33,074 nucleotides of DNA from Clostridia bacterium (lineage in GTDB: Bacteria; Bacillota; Clostridia; UBA1381), in the NCBI GenBank assembly GCA_017443895.1, contig JAFSXU010000028.1, positions 1 through 33,074 of the forward strand, in the 5' to 3' direction. Of this stretch, positions 1-10,791 are shown one piece after another. Position numbers and translations under genes: made by a program. The number at the start of each line of letters is the position of its first letter. The stretch's first letter is position 1. The notes under the pieces were generated by a model. That model was not told where the DNA came from. It saw nothing but the letters and a program-made list of their open reading frames with translations, and did not search any database.

Positions 1-1
1 A

Positions 2-145
2 AATTCCGCAACCGAGCTTTTGAATGATGGAAAAAGCGTTACAGAAACGGCTGAAATATTAGGCTTTTCATCACAGGCTCACCTGTCAAAGGTCTATAAA
101 AAGATGATGGGCAAGAGCCCAAGTCAGATCAAAAGAGAAGGTTGA
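2..145 (+). CDS. AraC-family transcriptional regulator, C-terminal end only
   Basis: Only the last 47 codons are in the window; the gene begins upstream. The reading frame starting at base 2 contains SVTETAEILGFSSQAHLSKV followed by YKKMMGKSPSQIK. This is the second helix-turn-helix of the AraC/XylS DNA-binding domain with its usual G-x-S/T-P tail, and it ends in TGA at 143-145. AraC regulators commonly sit next to the sugar genes they control, and glycosidase genes follow on the same strand, so control of this locus is a reasonable inference. The effector-binding domain is not visible, so the inducer cannot be guessed. Confidence 0.85.
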   Translation, partial: NSATELLNDGKSVTETAEILGFSSQAHLSKVYKKMMGKSPSQIKREG

Positions 146-252
146 TAAAGTATATATACAGGGACAGATAAATGAAAATTTAGGTATAGGTAACAGCCTT
201 TTACGATAAGTTAGTAAAAAATAAAAAAATATATGTTCATGAGGGACACAAA

Positions 253-566
253 ATGAAACCAAGAATAGGCATAAGACCTACAATTGACGGACACGGTGTG
301 GCGGAGTTGCCTCTGCCATACTTACCCTGTTTCCGCTTGATGTATACGAAAAGCCTGTATATCTTATGGAAAAGGTACCCGGAGATGCTGTAAAAACGCC
401 GATATGGGACGAGTATAGGAAGATAATAAAACCCTATACAGATGAAGAGCATGAATTTATAGAACGGTTTGCGTTTTATGAAAGAGCGAAAAATGCCTAT
501 GCCGTAGTAATGACGGGAGAGAGCGCATTGTACGCCAATGTTATTTTAAAAAAGGGCGTAGTTTAA
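253..566 (+). pseudogene. fucI/fucU deletion fusion, frameshifted relic
   Basis: The first 13 codons from ATG 253 read MKPRIGIRPTIDG, the N-terminus of L-fucose isomerase (FucI). From the shared DG onward the frame reads HGVAEL, typical of the RbsD/FucU sugar-mutarotase family. About one base is then missing near 310-311. The rest of FucU continues in another frame as SAILTLFPLDVYEKPVYLME, then VPGD, and from 366 to the stop at 566 as a clean FucU C-terminus with FAFYERAKNAYAVVMTGE and LKKGVV. The simplest reading is a deletion between fucI and a downstream fucU that joined the two at matching Asp-Gly codons, followed by a frameshift. A good ribosome site (GAGGGA) precedes the ATG. FucI isomerises L-fucose and FucU interconverts its anomers; neither activity is expected from this relic. 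Confidence 0.8.
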
Positions 567-656
567 ATGGTGGGTTTATCTAAGAATTTTTTGAAGTAAT
601 TATGATTATGGTAAGCGCAGATTTGGTTTTGTATTAAAGAACACAAAAATAGATAA

Positions 657-3536
<2,880 letters not shown>

Positions 3537-3558
3537 CCACGAAGCAGGAGGAACATAT

Positions 3559-4161
3559 ATGTTAAAAGTAGAAATTGATTCAGAAAGAATAACTGGTAAA
3601 ATCAAACCTATGCACGCAGTAAACACGGCCCACTCATAGGCAGACGCACCCCCCAAAAGAGACAATTTCAAGGCGTTTAAGGAGACGAGAATACCTTATT
3701 CGAGAAATCATGACGCATCGTTTTGCTTAGTGCAGGGCTCGGTATGGGAGCGCTCATACAGAAACTGTGATTTTGATGCTTATTTTGAACCTGCAAAAGG
3801 GTTTGATCCTGATATTATAATTTGCCTTATAAGCGAAAATATATCAAATGATGATTTTGATGCTGAAGTTTTTATTGAACAATTTCACAGACTTCATAAA
3901 TATCTTTCGGGCAATAATGAAAATACAAGGATAATAGTGGCGTCAAATTTCTTCAATAATGAGCAAAAAACCGAAGCAATCAGGGACTATGCAAAAAAAT
4001 ACGGGGCTGAATTTGTTTATGTAAGCGAGCTTATCAAAGATGAGAGCAATTTAGCATCGGGATATGAGCATGAGGGTATCAAAATCCACCCGGGAGATAA
4101 GGGAATGGCAATAATAGCAAAAAGATTTATAGATGCACTTAATATCTGTACGGAAAGGTAA
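3559..4161 (+). pseudogene. Broken fusion: glycosidase N-terminus joined to SGNH/GDSL hydrolase C-terminus
   Basis: A good ribosome site (AGGAGG) precedes ATG 3559. The frame reads MLKVEIDSERITGKIKPMHA, then an in-frame TAG at 3637-3639, then continues in the same frame with RDNFKAFKETRIPYSRNHDA. Both stretches resemble the start of GH39-like/beta-xylosidase-type TIM-barrel enzymes. After about 3726 the sequence changes to an SGNH/GDSL-like hydrolase C-terminus: FDPDIIICLISEN, an RIIVASNFF strand and a HEGIKIHPGDKGM block-V-like segment ending in AKRFIDAL. No catalytic Ser block I is present, and the glycosidase lacks its active site. I read this as an internal deletion fusing two neighbouring genes plus a nonsense mutation. 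The part from 3730 could still be expressed as a short protein, but I would not expect activity. Confidence 0.7.
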
Positions 4162-4202
4162 AGCAATAAAATCCGATATATTGTGAAAGAGGATATTAAC
4201 AT

Positions 4203-6044
4203 ATGAAACAATTTACACAACTGAAAAAGGCAAGCGAGCTGTGGGATATATGCGGAGATTTCGGAGAATTTGACGGTGATATTCGGCTTAATGAAGCCAC
4301 AGTTTCCTGTATGGGCGATGCTCTTTATGTATGCTCTGAATTTAAAAAGGACGGTGACATTACAAGTGTTACGGGAAAAATAAAAAATATTTCGGATAAA
4401 GCCTTAACGCTCACATCTGTCAGCTACAGATTTTATTTTGACGGAGGAGAATACGATGTATATTCCCAGTATAACGGCTGGCAAAATGAAAGTATGGGAG
4501 AGTGGCAACCACTTGTTACAGGTGTATCGGTTATGGGAAAAAGCATAAGAACAGCTCAGAGCGCTGTGCCGTTTATGTGTCTGTGGAACAGGCAATCAGG
4601 CAGGGGAACCGTTTTTCATATGCTTCCGGATTCTTTGTGGAAGATGAGCGCAGAAAGACTTTATAAGAGCGGTGAGGTTACATATATTGAAGCCCGAACG
4701 GGCGTTTATGAGCATAATTTCTCACTTTTATTGTATCCGGGTGAAGAATTTGAGATGCCACGGATTATATATTACACAGCCTCAAACAAAACAGATATGG
4801 ACTGCTACAAACTCCATAACTTCATAAACAGCACTTATCCCCGCCGCAAAATGCCTGTCATATATAACACATGGCTTTGTAGGTTTGATAAAATCACTTA
4901 TGAGAATGTCATAAATCAGGTGCCTTTGGCGGCTCAGCTTGGCGTTGAATACTTTGTTATTGATGCGGGCTGGTTTGGACAAGGTAGTGAATGGACATCA
5001 AGCAGGGGCGATTGGACGGAAAACAAAACAGGCACCCTTTGTGGCCGTATGAAGGATATTGCCGATGAGGTACGCAGATACGGTATGAAATTCGGTTTCT
5101 GGATAGAAATGGAAAGTGCGGATAAATCAGCTGATATTGTAAAATCGCATCCGGAGTATTTTATTTCGGGAGATGTTGAATTCCTTGATTTTTCAAGAGA
5201 TGATGTTTGTGAATATATGTTTGAAACTATAAGCGGTCTTATTGAAAAATACGGTGCAGAGTTTATAAAATTCGATTTTAATGCTGATTTGTATTATGAT
5301 AAAAAACGCTCAGGATTTATGAAATATTTTAACGGCTACACTGGGCTTATAAAAAAACTAAGAGCAAGCTATCCTGCGCTTTATATGGAAAACTGCTCAT
5401 CGGGCGGTGCGAGAATGGAGCTTAAAAACGGGCTGCTCTTTGACAGCTTCTGGCTTTCAGATAACCAAAGTCCGTTTGAAGGAACCCGTATTTTCAAGGA
5501 CACAATTTTGAGAATACCGCCACAGTGGATTGAATGTTGGGCAGTTATAAAAGGTTATAAGGGATATGTTTATCCGGGAGTGGAGCAGGAGAAAATCATT
5601 TCTGTAAATGATGCGGCATGGGATAATGCTATTGAAGTAAAAGACAGCTATCTTAGGGGCTTCCTTACAGGCAGTCCCATAGGCTTGAGCTTTGATCTTA
5701 CAACCATTTCGGACACGGTGTTTAACTCGCTTAAAGGCTTTATTTCCGATTTCAAAAAAGACCGGGAATTTTGGCTAAAAGCAAACTGCCGTATTCTTAC
5801 AGATACAAAAGATATACTTGTTTTGCAATTTAGCGATGAGTGCCTTTGTGATTTGCGAATACTTGTATTTTCCGGCAAAGTGCGCCAAGACGCAGTTACT
5901 GTATTCCCAATCATAGGCGAGGACAATTATACCGTAGACAATAAAGAGATTTTGTGTGAGGATATAAGCCAAAACGGTATATCTGTACCCATAAAAGGAA
6001 ACTACCAATGTGAATTTGTAAATATGAAAAAACGGAGGAAATAA
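4203..6044 (+). CDS. Alpha-galactosidase, glycoside hydrolase family 36
   Basis: A 613-residue protein with the GH36 pattern: an N-terminal beta-supersandwich, then a TIM barrel with EYFVIDAGWFG, GMKFGFWIEMES, the nucleophile in FIKFDFNAD (Asp358), YMENCSSGGARM and the acid/base in FWLSDNQSPFEGTRIF (Asp420). GH36 enzymes release terminal alpha-galactose from oligosaccharides such as melibiose and raffinose. It has no signal peptide, so it is probably cytoplasmic. At 613 residues it is shorter than the roughly 700-740 typical of bacterial GH36, mainly in the N-terminal domain. A ribosome site (GAGGA) precedes ATG 4203. Its TAA overlaps the ATG of the broken transporter gene (TAATG), which indicates translational coupling in one operon. 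Confidence 0.92.
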   Translation: MKQFTQLKKASELWDICGDFGEFDGDIRLNEATVSCMGDALYVCSEFKKDGDITSVTGKIKNISDKALTLTSVSYRFYFDGGEYDVYSQYNGWQNESMGEWQPLVTGVSVMGKSIRTAQSAVPFMCLWNRQSGRGTVFHMLPDSLWKMSAERLYKSGEVTYIEARTGVYEHNFSLLLYPGEEFEMPRIIYYTASNKTDMDCYKLHNFINSTYPRRKMPVIYNTWLCRFDKITYENVINQVPLAAQLGVEYFVIDAGWFGQGSEWTSSRGDWTENKTGTLCGRMKDIADEVRRYGMKFGFWIEMESADKSADIVKSHPEYFISGDVEFLDFSRDDVCEYMFETISGLIEKYGAEFIKFDFNADLYYDKKRSGFMKYFNGYTGLIKKLRASYPALYMENCSSGGARMELKNGLLFDSFWLSDNQSPFEGTRIFKDTILRIPPQWIECWAVIKGYKGYVYPGVEQEKIISVNDAAWDNAIEVKDSYLRGFLTGSPIGLSFDLTTISDTVFNSLKGFISDFKKDREFWLKANCRILTDTKDILVLQFSDECLCDLRILVFSGKVRQDAVTVFPIIGEDNYTVDNKEILCEDISQNGISVPIKGNYQCEFVNMKKRRK

Positions 6045-6567
6045 TGCTCTATTTTTTGCTTTTTATATCGGTTCTCACCGATACATTGCGGAATATGTAT
6101 AATAACCATTTCAGCAAATCCATATTAAAAACCGACAAGGATGCGGTGTTGTTTAATATGATATGTGGCATGGGTGCGATTATTTTTTTCATATTGGCGG
6201 GAGCAGACTGGAGAATTTCGGGGTTTTCTCTGATTACGACTGTATTTTTTTTTCGGCGGTTACAGCGTGAGCACAGTATACTTCAATTCTTGCCATGTCA
6301 ACAGGACCTATGTCCTACAGTGTGCTTTTTACATATTTGGGCATGGTGATATCAACAGGCTTCGGCATTATATACTATAAGCAGCCTATGAGCATTTTTC
6401 AGACTGTCGGTTTTGTCCTGATGCTTCTTACGGTGTTTTTGGGAACAGATCTTAAAAAGGACTCGCAAATGAGCGTTAAATGGCTTATATATGCACTTAG
6501 TAGCTTTGTCTTATGGGGGCTGGTAGGAGTAATTCAGCTTATACATCAAAGCTCATATGATATGTAG
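6044..6567 (+). pseudogene. EamA/DMT-family transporter, frameshifted and truncated
   Basis: Translation starts at an ATG overlapping the GH36 stop and gives MLYFLLFISVLTDTLRNMYN, then about 50 more membrane-type residues up to a run of nine T (6245-6253). The frame then has to change. In the frame used after 6271 the protein continues as QYTSILAMSTGPMSYSVLFT, with GFVLMLLTVFLGTDLKK and a final TM segment ending at TAG 6565. An in-frame TGA at 6268 is a second lesion. The family is normally about 280-300 residues with ten TM helices; here only about the first 170 positions exist. It would have been a sugar or metabolite permease of the drug/metabolite transporter superfamily, probably for this glycosidase operon. 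The palindromic element starting at 6576 lies just past the break. Confidence 0.75.
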
Positions 6568-7062
6568 AGCACAGCGGTTTGTCCGCTGACGCAAGGGCTG
6601 TATGTGTGAACTAAATACACATTGTTTAAAATAAGGGATCCTCTCTTTCCCTCTCTCTCATTGCACATATTGCCGACTTAACTTGTGCATATAATCTAAA
6701 ACCGAGGTCGTGGATGTATCGGTTGAGGTAAATAAGTCGGCAATCACACATATAGCCTTGCGTGAGCGGATAAACCAAAATGCACAACCGTTGAAACCGA
6801 ATAGAAGCCTGCCTACGGTGCAGCTTATCTAAAACATTTAGTTTGTTGGGATCAACAAATTCTCTCCCCTTGAAGCCGAAATATTTAGGAATAGATATTT
6901 AGTATATGCCTTTTAAGGAATATTACATATATTCAACTCTTTCTTTATTATCGGAGCATGGGCGCACACTTGCCAAGCTTTGTCTGGCACAAAAATAGCA
7001 TATGGCAAGGATAGCAGAGAAATTAAATATTATACTGACATAATAGAATAGGAGATGAAGAT
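6568..7062. other. 495-bp gene-free stretch with structured DNA
   Basis: No credible reading frame is present. It contains the nested inverted-repeat element at 6576-6776 (listed separately). Downstream are a small hairpin at about 6842-6857 (TTGTTG/CAACAA), a bulged stem near 6781-6823 (TGCA..CCG with CGGTGCA) and a TGCCA/TGGCA stem near 6972-6993. The ribosome site AGGAGATGA for the next gene is at the right edge. I found no match to a tRNA, tmRNA, SRP RNA, T-box or riboswitch motif that I know. Confidence 0.6.
6576..6776. repeat. 201-bp nested inverted-repeat element (MITE-like or structured RNA)
   Basis: Left arm 6576-6609 and right arm 6744-6776 are complementary over about 33 positions with three mismatches and one bulged base. 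Two of the three mismatches would be G-U pairs in RNA. Directly inside the right arm, 6733-6743 is perfectly complementary to 6670-6680 (TTGCCGACTTA). Inside that, AACCGA at 6700-6705 pairs with TCGGTT at 6719-6724. The left side also carries a pyrimidine-rich stretch near 6641-6660. The arms could be terminal inverted repeats of a small non-autonomous element that truncated the EamA gene, or helices of a noncoding RNA. I did not find an obvious target-site duplication. Confidence 0.6.
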
Positions 7063-7776
7063 ATGCTGTTGTTTTATATACGCCATGGAGATCCGATTTA
7101 TGACCCCGATTCGCTTACACCATTGGGCAATCGTCAAGCGGAGGCTGTTGCAAAGCGCCTTGCTGTGTACGGTATAGATGAGATATATTCATCGACCTCA
7201 AATCGTGCTCAGCTTACTGCTAAACCGACCGCAGAGCTGTTAAAGAAGGATATACATTTACTGGATTTCTGCAACGAGAAGTATGTGTGGAATGAGTTCG
7301 CAATAGATGATGGAAACGGTTGTGGTTGGATTTTTAGTAAGCGGCAATTTAGAAGAAGCTTGACAAGCACAGAGGTTGCTATGCTCGGAGACAGATGGTA
7401 TGAGCACCCCGGATTTCAAGAATACAAATTCAAAGAGGGTATTCAGCGCGTCAACCGTGAACTTGACGGATTTATTGCCAAGCTGGGCTATGAGCATGAT
7501 CGAGATCAAAGAGTATATAGAGCTTTATCACCAAATGATAAAAGAATAGCACTCTTTGCGCATCAAGGCTTTGGAATAAGCTTCTTATCAAGCATTCTTG
7601 ACATACCGTATCCTATTGTAGCAACACATTTCGATATGTGTCATAGTGGTATGACAGTAATTGAGTTTTACAACGAGGACGGTATAGTGATACCTAAAGC
7701 ACTTAGTATCTCCAATGACTCACATATTTATCGCGAAGGGCTGCCGATGAATTATAATAACGCGATACGCTTTTAG
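7063..7776 (+). CDS. Histidine phosphatase family protein (phosphoglycerate-mutase-like)
   Basis: A 237-residue protein starting MLLFYIRHGDPIYDPDSLTP. RHG at residues 7-9 carries the phospho-accepting histidine, and TPLGNRQAEAVAKRL plus EIYSSTSNRAQLTA are the usual following motifs. FAHQGFGIS supplies the second catalytic histidine late in the protein. Members dephosphorylate small metabolites or act as mutases; the substrate cannot be told from sequence. The start is well supported by AGGAGATGA about 8 bases upstream. It is flanked on both sides by gene-free, hairpin-rich DNA, so it is probably transcribed alone. Confidence 0.9.
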   Translation: MLLFYIRHGDPIYDPDSLTPLGNRQAEAVAKRLAVYGIDEIYSSTSNRAQLTAKPTAELLKKDIHLLDFCNEKYVWNEFAIDDGNGCGWIFSKRQFRRSLTSTEVAMLGDRWYEHPGFQEYKFKEGIQRVNRELDGFIAKLGYEHDRDQRVYRALSPNDKRIALFAHQGFGISFLSSILDIPYPIVATHFDMCHSGMTVIEFYNEDGIVIPKALSISNDSHIYREGLPMNYNNAIRF

Positions 7777-8117
7777 AAAGTAAAGACAAGTAATCAGATG
7801 TTTAGTTAATAATAAGCTTATAGTAGGCTTGTCAAGGGAAAGTGTGTTACTGAATGAGGGACAGAAAAAGCAGAAGTGCTGCTGTTCCACCCACAAACAA
7901 TAGCATGAACGCTATTTGAGAATAGCAGGAATAGATTTATTAAGTAACGAGGCGTACTGTGTGATGTATCCAATCTGCCGTATAATGACAGATTGGGTCA
8001 ATGACACATTCTCAACCATTTTTGCATAATAAAAAACAATACAGATAGTGATAGCTTGATTAACATAGACAGTGTTTTTATAAGCTTATATGAACAACTA
8101 ATAAAGGTAAGCTATAT
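7777..8117. other. 341-bp gene-free stretch with three hairpins
   Basis: No credible gene. Three local dyads are visible: GGGAC/GTTCC enclosing AGCAG/CTGCT (about 7858-7891), AATAGC/GCTATT (about 7903-7921), and a 20-base imperfect stem between about 7959 and 8010 built around CCAATCTG/CAGATTG. None is followed by a clear T run, so they are not simple terminators. The ribosome site for the PHP gene (AAAGG) is at the right edge. Confidence 0.5.
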
Positions 8118-8837
8118 ATGAATGTTAAAGAAATTTCTAAAATAAAACCTATGAAGTATAAATATGAAACGCATCTGCACACAAAGCATATCAGCAAGTG
8201 TGCACATTCCGATGTGCGGGATAGCCTTGAGTTCTATAAGGAAAAGGGATATGACGGAGTGTTTATAACAAATCATTTTCTTGACGGGAACATAAATGTT
8301 GACAAAACCTTGCCTTATGCCGAACAGGTAGAATTCTACTTTTCCGATTATGAAAAAGCTCTTGAACTTTCCTCAGAGATTGGAATAAAGGTGTTTTGCG
8401 GAGTGGAGTTAAGCTACAAAGGAACAGATTTCTTGATTTACGGGTTGGATAAGATGTGGTACCTTGAAAATCCGCAGATAATGGAGATGGAAAAGAGTAA
8501 GGAGCTGGAGTTTATGAGGGACAGTGGGGCTCTGGTAATACAGGCTCATCCTTTCCGCATGGCGACTTATATTGACCACATACGAATTTATACGAACTCG
8601 ATACACGGTATGGAGGTAATAAATGCCAACAGGTCAGAACGGGAAAATGATATGGCACTCTACTATGCTACAAGCTACGGTCTTTTGATGACGGCGGGCA
8701 GTGATAATCATATGGGTAAGGAGCAAAAAAAGGTTGCAGGTATGAGCTTTGATACACCTCTGAGAGATGAGAATGATTTTATTGAACGGGTAAAAAAGGG
8801 TGAGCAAGTAATATTCTATGAGGAATTAGATAAATAA
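8118..8837 (+). CDS. PHP-domain metal-dependent phosphoesterase
   Basis: A 239-residue protein with the PHP signature: KYETHLHTKHISKCAHS (HxH metal ligands near residue 17), GYDGVFITNHF, a VFCGVELSYKG strand, LVIQAHPFR and a late MTAGSDNHMG. PHP proteins use a trinuclear metal centre to hydrolyse phosphoesters; relatives include histidinol phosphatase and nucleoside 3',5'-bisphosphate phosphatases. Substrate is not clear. It appears cytoplasmic and monocistronic. The start is supported by AAAGG 10-14 bases upstream of ATG 8118. Confidence 0.9.
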   Translation: MNVKEISKIKPMKYKYETHLHTKHISKCAHSDVRDSLEFYKEKGYDGVFITNHFLDGNINVDKTLPYAEQVEFYFSDYEKALELSSEIGIKVFCGVELSYKGTDFLIYGLDKMWYLENPQIMEMEKSKELEFMRDSGALVIQAHPFRMATYIDHIRIYTNSIHGMEVINANRSERENDMALYYATSYGLLMTAGSDNHMGKEQKKVAGMSFDTPLRDENDFIERVKKGEQVIFYEELDK

Positions 8838-8867
8838 TCATATTTTTAGTTTATGGAGAATAGGATT

Positions 8868-9525
8868 ATGATTAGGTCTGAACTGATTTATATATTGAGA
8901 ATATTGGCGGTAGGGTTATCGAATATGAGCATAAAATTGCCTTAAAGAGTCAGGTATAGGAACGCATTGCTTGGTGGCTTGCGGAGCGGCTTTGATGATG
9001 ATATTGTCAAAATACGGTTTTTCCGATATTCCATTGGATTTTAACGGAATAAAGGGTGCAGATCCGTCAAGAATTGCCTCACAAGTTGTGAGCGGAGTAG
9101 GATTTTTGGGTGCAGGAATGATATTTGTACATAAAAATACAATTTCAGGACTTACAACTGCTGCCGGAATGTGGGCAACCGCAGGCATAGGTATGGCGAT
9201 AGGAGCGGGAATGTACATAACGGGAATGGTGGTGACAGGGATAGTTGTTGTTGTACAGGTTGTACTGCACTGTAATATAAAGTGGATGAAAGTACTGCGT
9301 CTTAAAGTGGTAAGCATATATGATGTGGATGAAATTGATTATCAAAAGCATATAACAGACAGGTTTAATGAAAACGGAATTTCTGTTCATGATATAGCAA
9401 TACGCAAAGCCGGGAAAGACAGTGCAAGAAACTATAAAATAACGGTTGAAATTCCCGACTCCGTTAATGAAGAAGAAATACTTTCATTGATCGATTATAA
9501 TGCGAAAATAAGTGCAAAGTTATAG
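8868..9525 (+). pseudogene. MgtC/SapB-family membrane protein, frameshifted
   Basis: From ATG 8868 the frame gives MIRSELIYILRILAV and soon stops. The protein continues in a second frame as IEYEHKIALK and in a third as ESGIGTHCLVACGAALMMIL through to the stop at 9525. Joined, these give the MgtC layout: first TM helix, the Y-E-x-x-H..K-x-x-G-x-R/G-T-H signature, then SQVVSGVGFLGAGMIFVHK, TTAAGMWATAGIGMAIGAGM and a cytoplasmic ACT-like C-terminal domain. The signature is disturbed (SGIGTH). At least two frameshifts in the first 30 codons make a functional product unlikely, though a shortened form from TTG 8971 could be made. MgtC proteins affect membrane energetics and Mg2+ stress in other bacteria. 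Confidence 0.75.
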
Positions 9526-9669
9526 CTTATATAACATAATAAAAAACAACAATGCATAAAACTGAACAAACCCACTAATCTGAAGTATGAATGAAAAAGT
9601 CTGATTTGATAAAAATTATCTTTGTAACTTTGAACCATTGTTTTTATATTATTGTGATGCTAAAATGCC

Positions 9670-9870
9670 TTATTTGTGATAATAACCGGCTTCAAAGTCG
9701 GTTGGAGTTTTGTACCTTAGAGAGGTATGAGGTCGTTTATCATTATAGAAACTAATATACTTATCAAGACTTCTTTTAAATTCCCCTATGGTGGGATACT
9801 TGTATCGGTATAGCTCTTATCTTTTAAGGTTATTGAAAAATGGATCACATACAGAATTGTTATATGGGCT
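9670..9870 (-). mobile_element. IS3-family transposase (OrfB) C-terminal remnant
   Basis: On the - strand the frame from 9870 to the TAA at 9670-9672 reads SPYNNSVCDPFFNNLKR, then an in-frame TAA where Glu is expected, then ELYRYKYPTIGEFKRSLDKY and FYNDKRPHTSLRYKTPTDFE. This is the end of the rve integrase core of IS3-family OrfB, with the usual Y-N-x-K-R-P-H-x-S-L and T-P-x-x-F landmarks. The upstream part of the element is gone and the frame carries a nonsense codon, so it is a dead fragment. GTGTCCCACTTTTG at 9897-9910 resembles an IS3-family terminus and may mark the old 5' end; that point is uncertain. Confidence 0.8.
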
Positions 9871-10178
9871 AATTTAAATATAAATTTTGTTTAACAGTGT
9901 CCCACTTTTGTAAATTAATTTAATTGTATCATAATATGAGTGCAGACACAGTAGCTGGGTTTGGACTCGAACCGTGACCAAAGCTAATGATTTATTAAAT
10001 CCTATCAGGTTTTGCATGATAAGGAGTAACTTCTACCAAACAGTTTTATAAATGACTCAGCATTATTATGACAAAAACCATTGAATATTTTAAAATATGA
10101 AATTTACCATTAGCGAATGTTGCCTGACGATTGTCTTTGTGAGTGATTATATAAGGCATATATAATTTAATGGTGTTT

Positions 10179-10227
10179 ATAAAAACCAAATTTGTTGGGA
10201 ACATTGTCCGGCAAAATTGGTTTTTTA
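10179..10227 (+). terminator. Terminator-like hairpin
   Basis: AAAAACCAA near 10181-10189 pairs with TTGGTTTTT at 10218-10226, extended by TTTG/CAAA, around a 17-base loop. The right arm ends in a run of T. It looks like an intrinsic terminator, but no intact + strand gene lies directly upstream, so it may be a relic. Confidence 0.45.
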
Positions 10228-10237
10228 TAATATAGGG

Positions 10238-10264
10238 AATTGCTCGTAAGGTGAGCAATTTTGC
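10238..10264 (+). terminator. Terminator-like hairpin
   Basis: AATTGCTC (10238-10245) pairs perfectly with GAGCAATT (10253-10260) around a 7-base loop, followed by a weak T-rich tail. Being only 11 bases after the previous hairpin and with no gene between, it could instead be part of a larger structured junction. Confidence 0.35.
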
Positions 10265-10396
10265 TTATTCAAAAAAAGATTAAATTTTTGCCCCAAGATT
10301 GGGGGTTAGGGGGTTGATGATTTTCAATCTTTTTTATTTGCGCACAAACAAATGAACAAGCCTGTAAAAAGATAAATCTCAAAAAAATTCTTAACT

Positions 10397-10429
10397 ACTA
10401 AGTAATGATTAGTACATAGAGTCTATAAT
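10397..10429 (+). promoter_or_regulatory. Candidate promoter and operator of the HTH gene
   Basis: TATAAT at 10424-10429 is a consensus -10 box 26 bases before ATG 10456. Just upstream, ACTAA (10397-10401) and TTAGT (10409-10413) form a perfect inverted repeat across the expected -35 position. This would suit autoregulation by the HTH protein, but that is inference. Confidence 0.4.
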
Positions 10430-10455
10430 GAAATTGTAGACAGGAGGTGCAAACT

Positions 10456-10791
10456 ATGAGAGCGGAATTTTCTGCTTTTGATCGTAGAATGGAAATATTA
10501 TCTATTCTTATGAATCATAAGCTGATTTCTCGTCTGGAGCTTGCAAGAAGATTTTCAGTTTCAGATGTTACAATCGGTGAAGACATTATTGCTTTAAGTA
10601 GATTTGCACCTATAGCCAGTAAAATGGGAAGATATGGCGGAGTGTACATAATTGATGAATATAAAAGAGAAAGAGTGTATTTATCCCGTGAAGAAGAGAG
10701 GCTGATTGAAAAATTAGTACAAAGACTTTCGGGAAAAGAACAAAAGCTTTTGAAATTTGTATTGTATAAGTTTGCCATGCCAAAAGTCTGA
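10456..10791 (+). CDS. HTH (DeoR/HTH_11-like) transcriptional regulator of the recombinase module
   Basis: A 111-residue protein. Residues about 8-45 (FDRRMEILSILMNHKLISRL, then ELARRFSVSDVTIGEDI) form a DeoR/HTH_11-type winged helix-turn-helix, and GRYGGVYIID is the wing. The rest is short and helical, with no effector domain, so it is a compact DNA-binding protein. I start it at ATG 10456, 8 bases after AGGAGG at 10442-10447, not at the GTG that overlaps that site. A small HTH gene upstream of a serine recombinase is common in clostridial integrative elements, so control of excision or of the element's genes is likely but not proven. Confidence 0.75.
   Translation: MRAEFSAFDRRMEILSILMNHKLISRLELARRFSVSDVTIGEDIIALSRFAPIASKMGRYGGVYIIDEYKRERVYLSREEERLIEKLVQRLSGKEQKLLKFVLYKFAMPKV

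Larger units (their letters stand above)
9526..10455. other. 930-bp stretch with only an IS relic and hairpins
   Basis: No intact gene. It holds the IS3-type transposase tail at 9670-9870, two terminator-like hairpins (10179-10227 and 10238-10264), and a palindromic A/T-rich patch at about 10268-10340. That patch pairs AAAAAGATT with AATCTTTTT and encloses a CCCCA/TGGGG hairpin. A candidate operator and -10 box for the HTH gene follow at 10397-10429. The rest (about 9880-10170) shows nothing I can assign. Confidence 0.55.

Noticed and set aside
6268-6270. TGA recoding in the transporter gene
   Set aside because: TGA serves as a normal stop in other genes here (for example spoIIAB and the second regulator), so a lesion is simpler.
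6576-6776. Group II intron or 6S RNA
   Set aside because: A GTGTGA occurs at 6604-6609, but no domain V or intron-encoded protein is present; the one-sided 60-base bulge does not fit 6S RNA.
9950-9995. tRNA-like T-arm on the minus strand (GGTTCGAGTCC)
   Set aside because: Only two base pairs of the T stem form and no acceptor, D or anticodon arm can be built.
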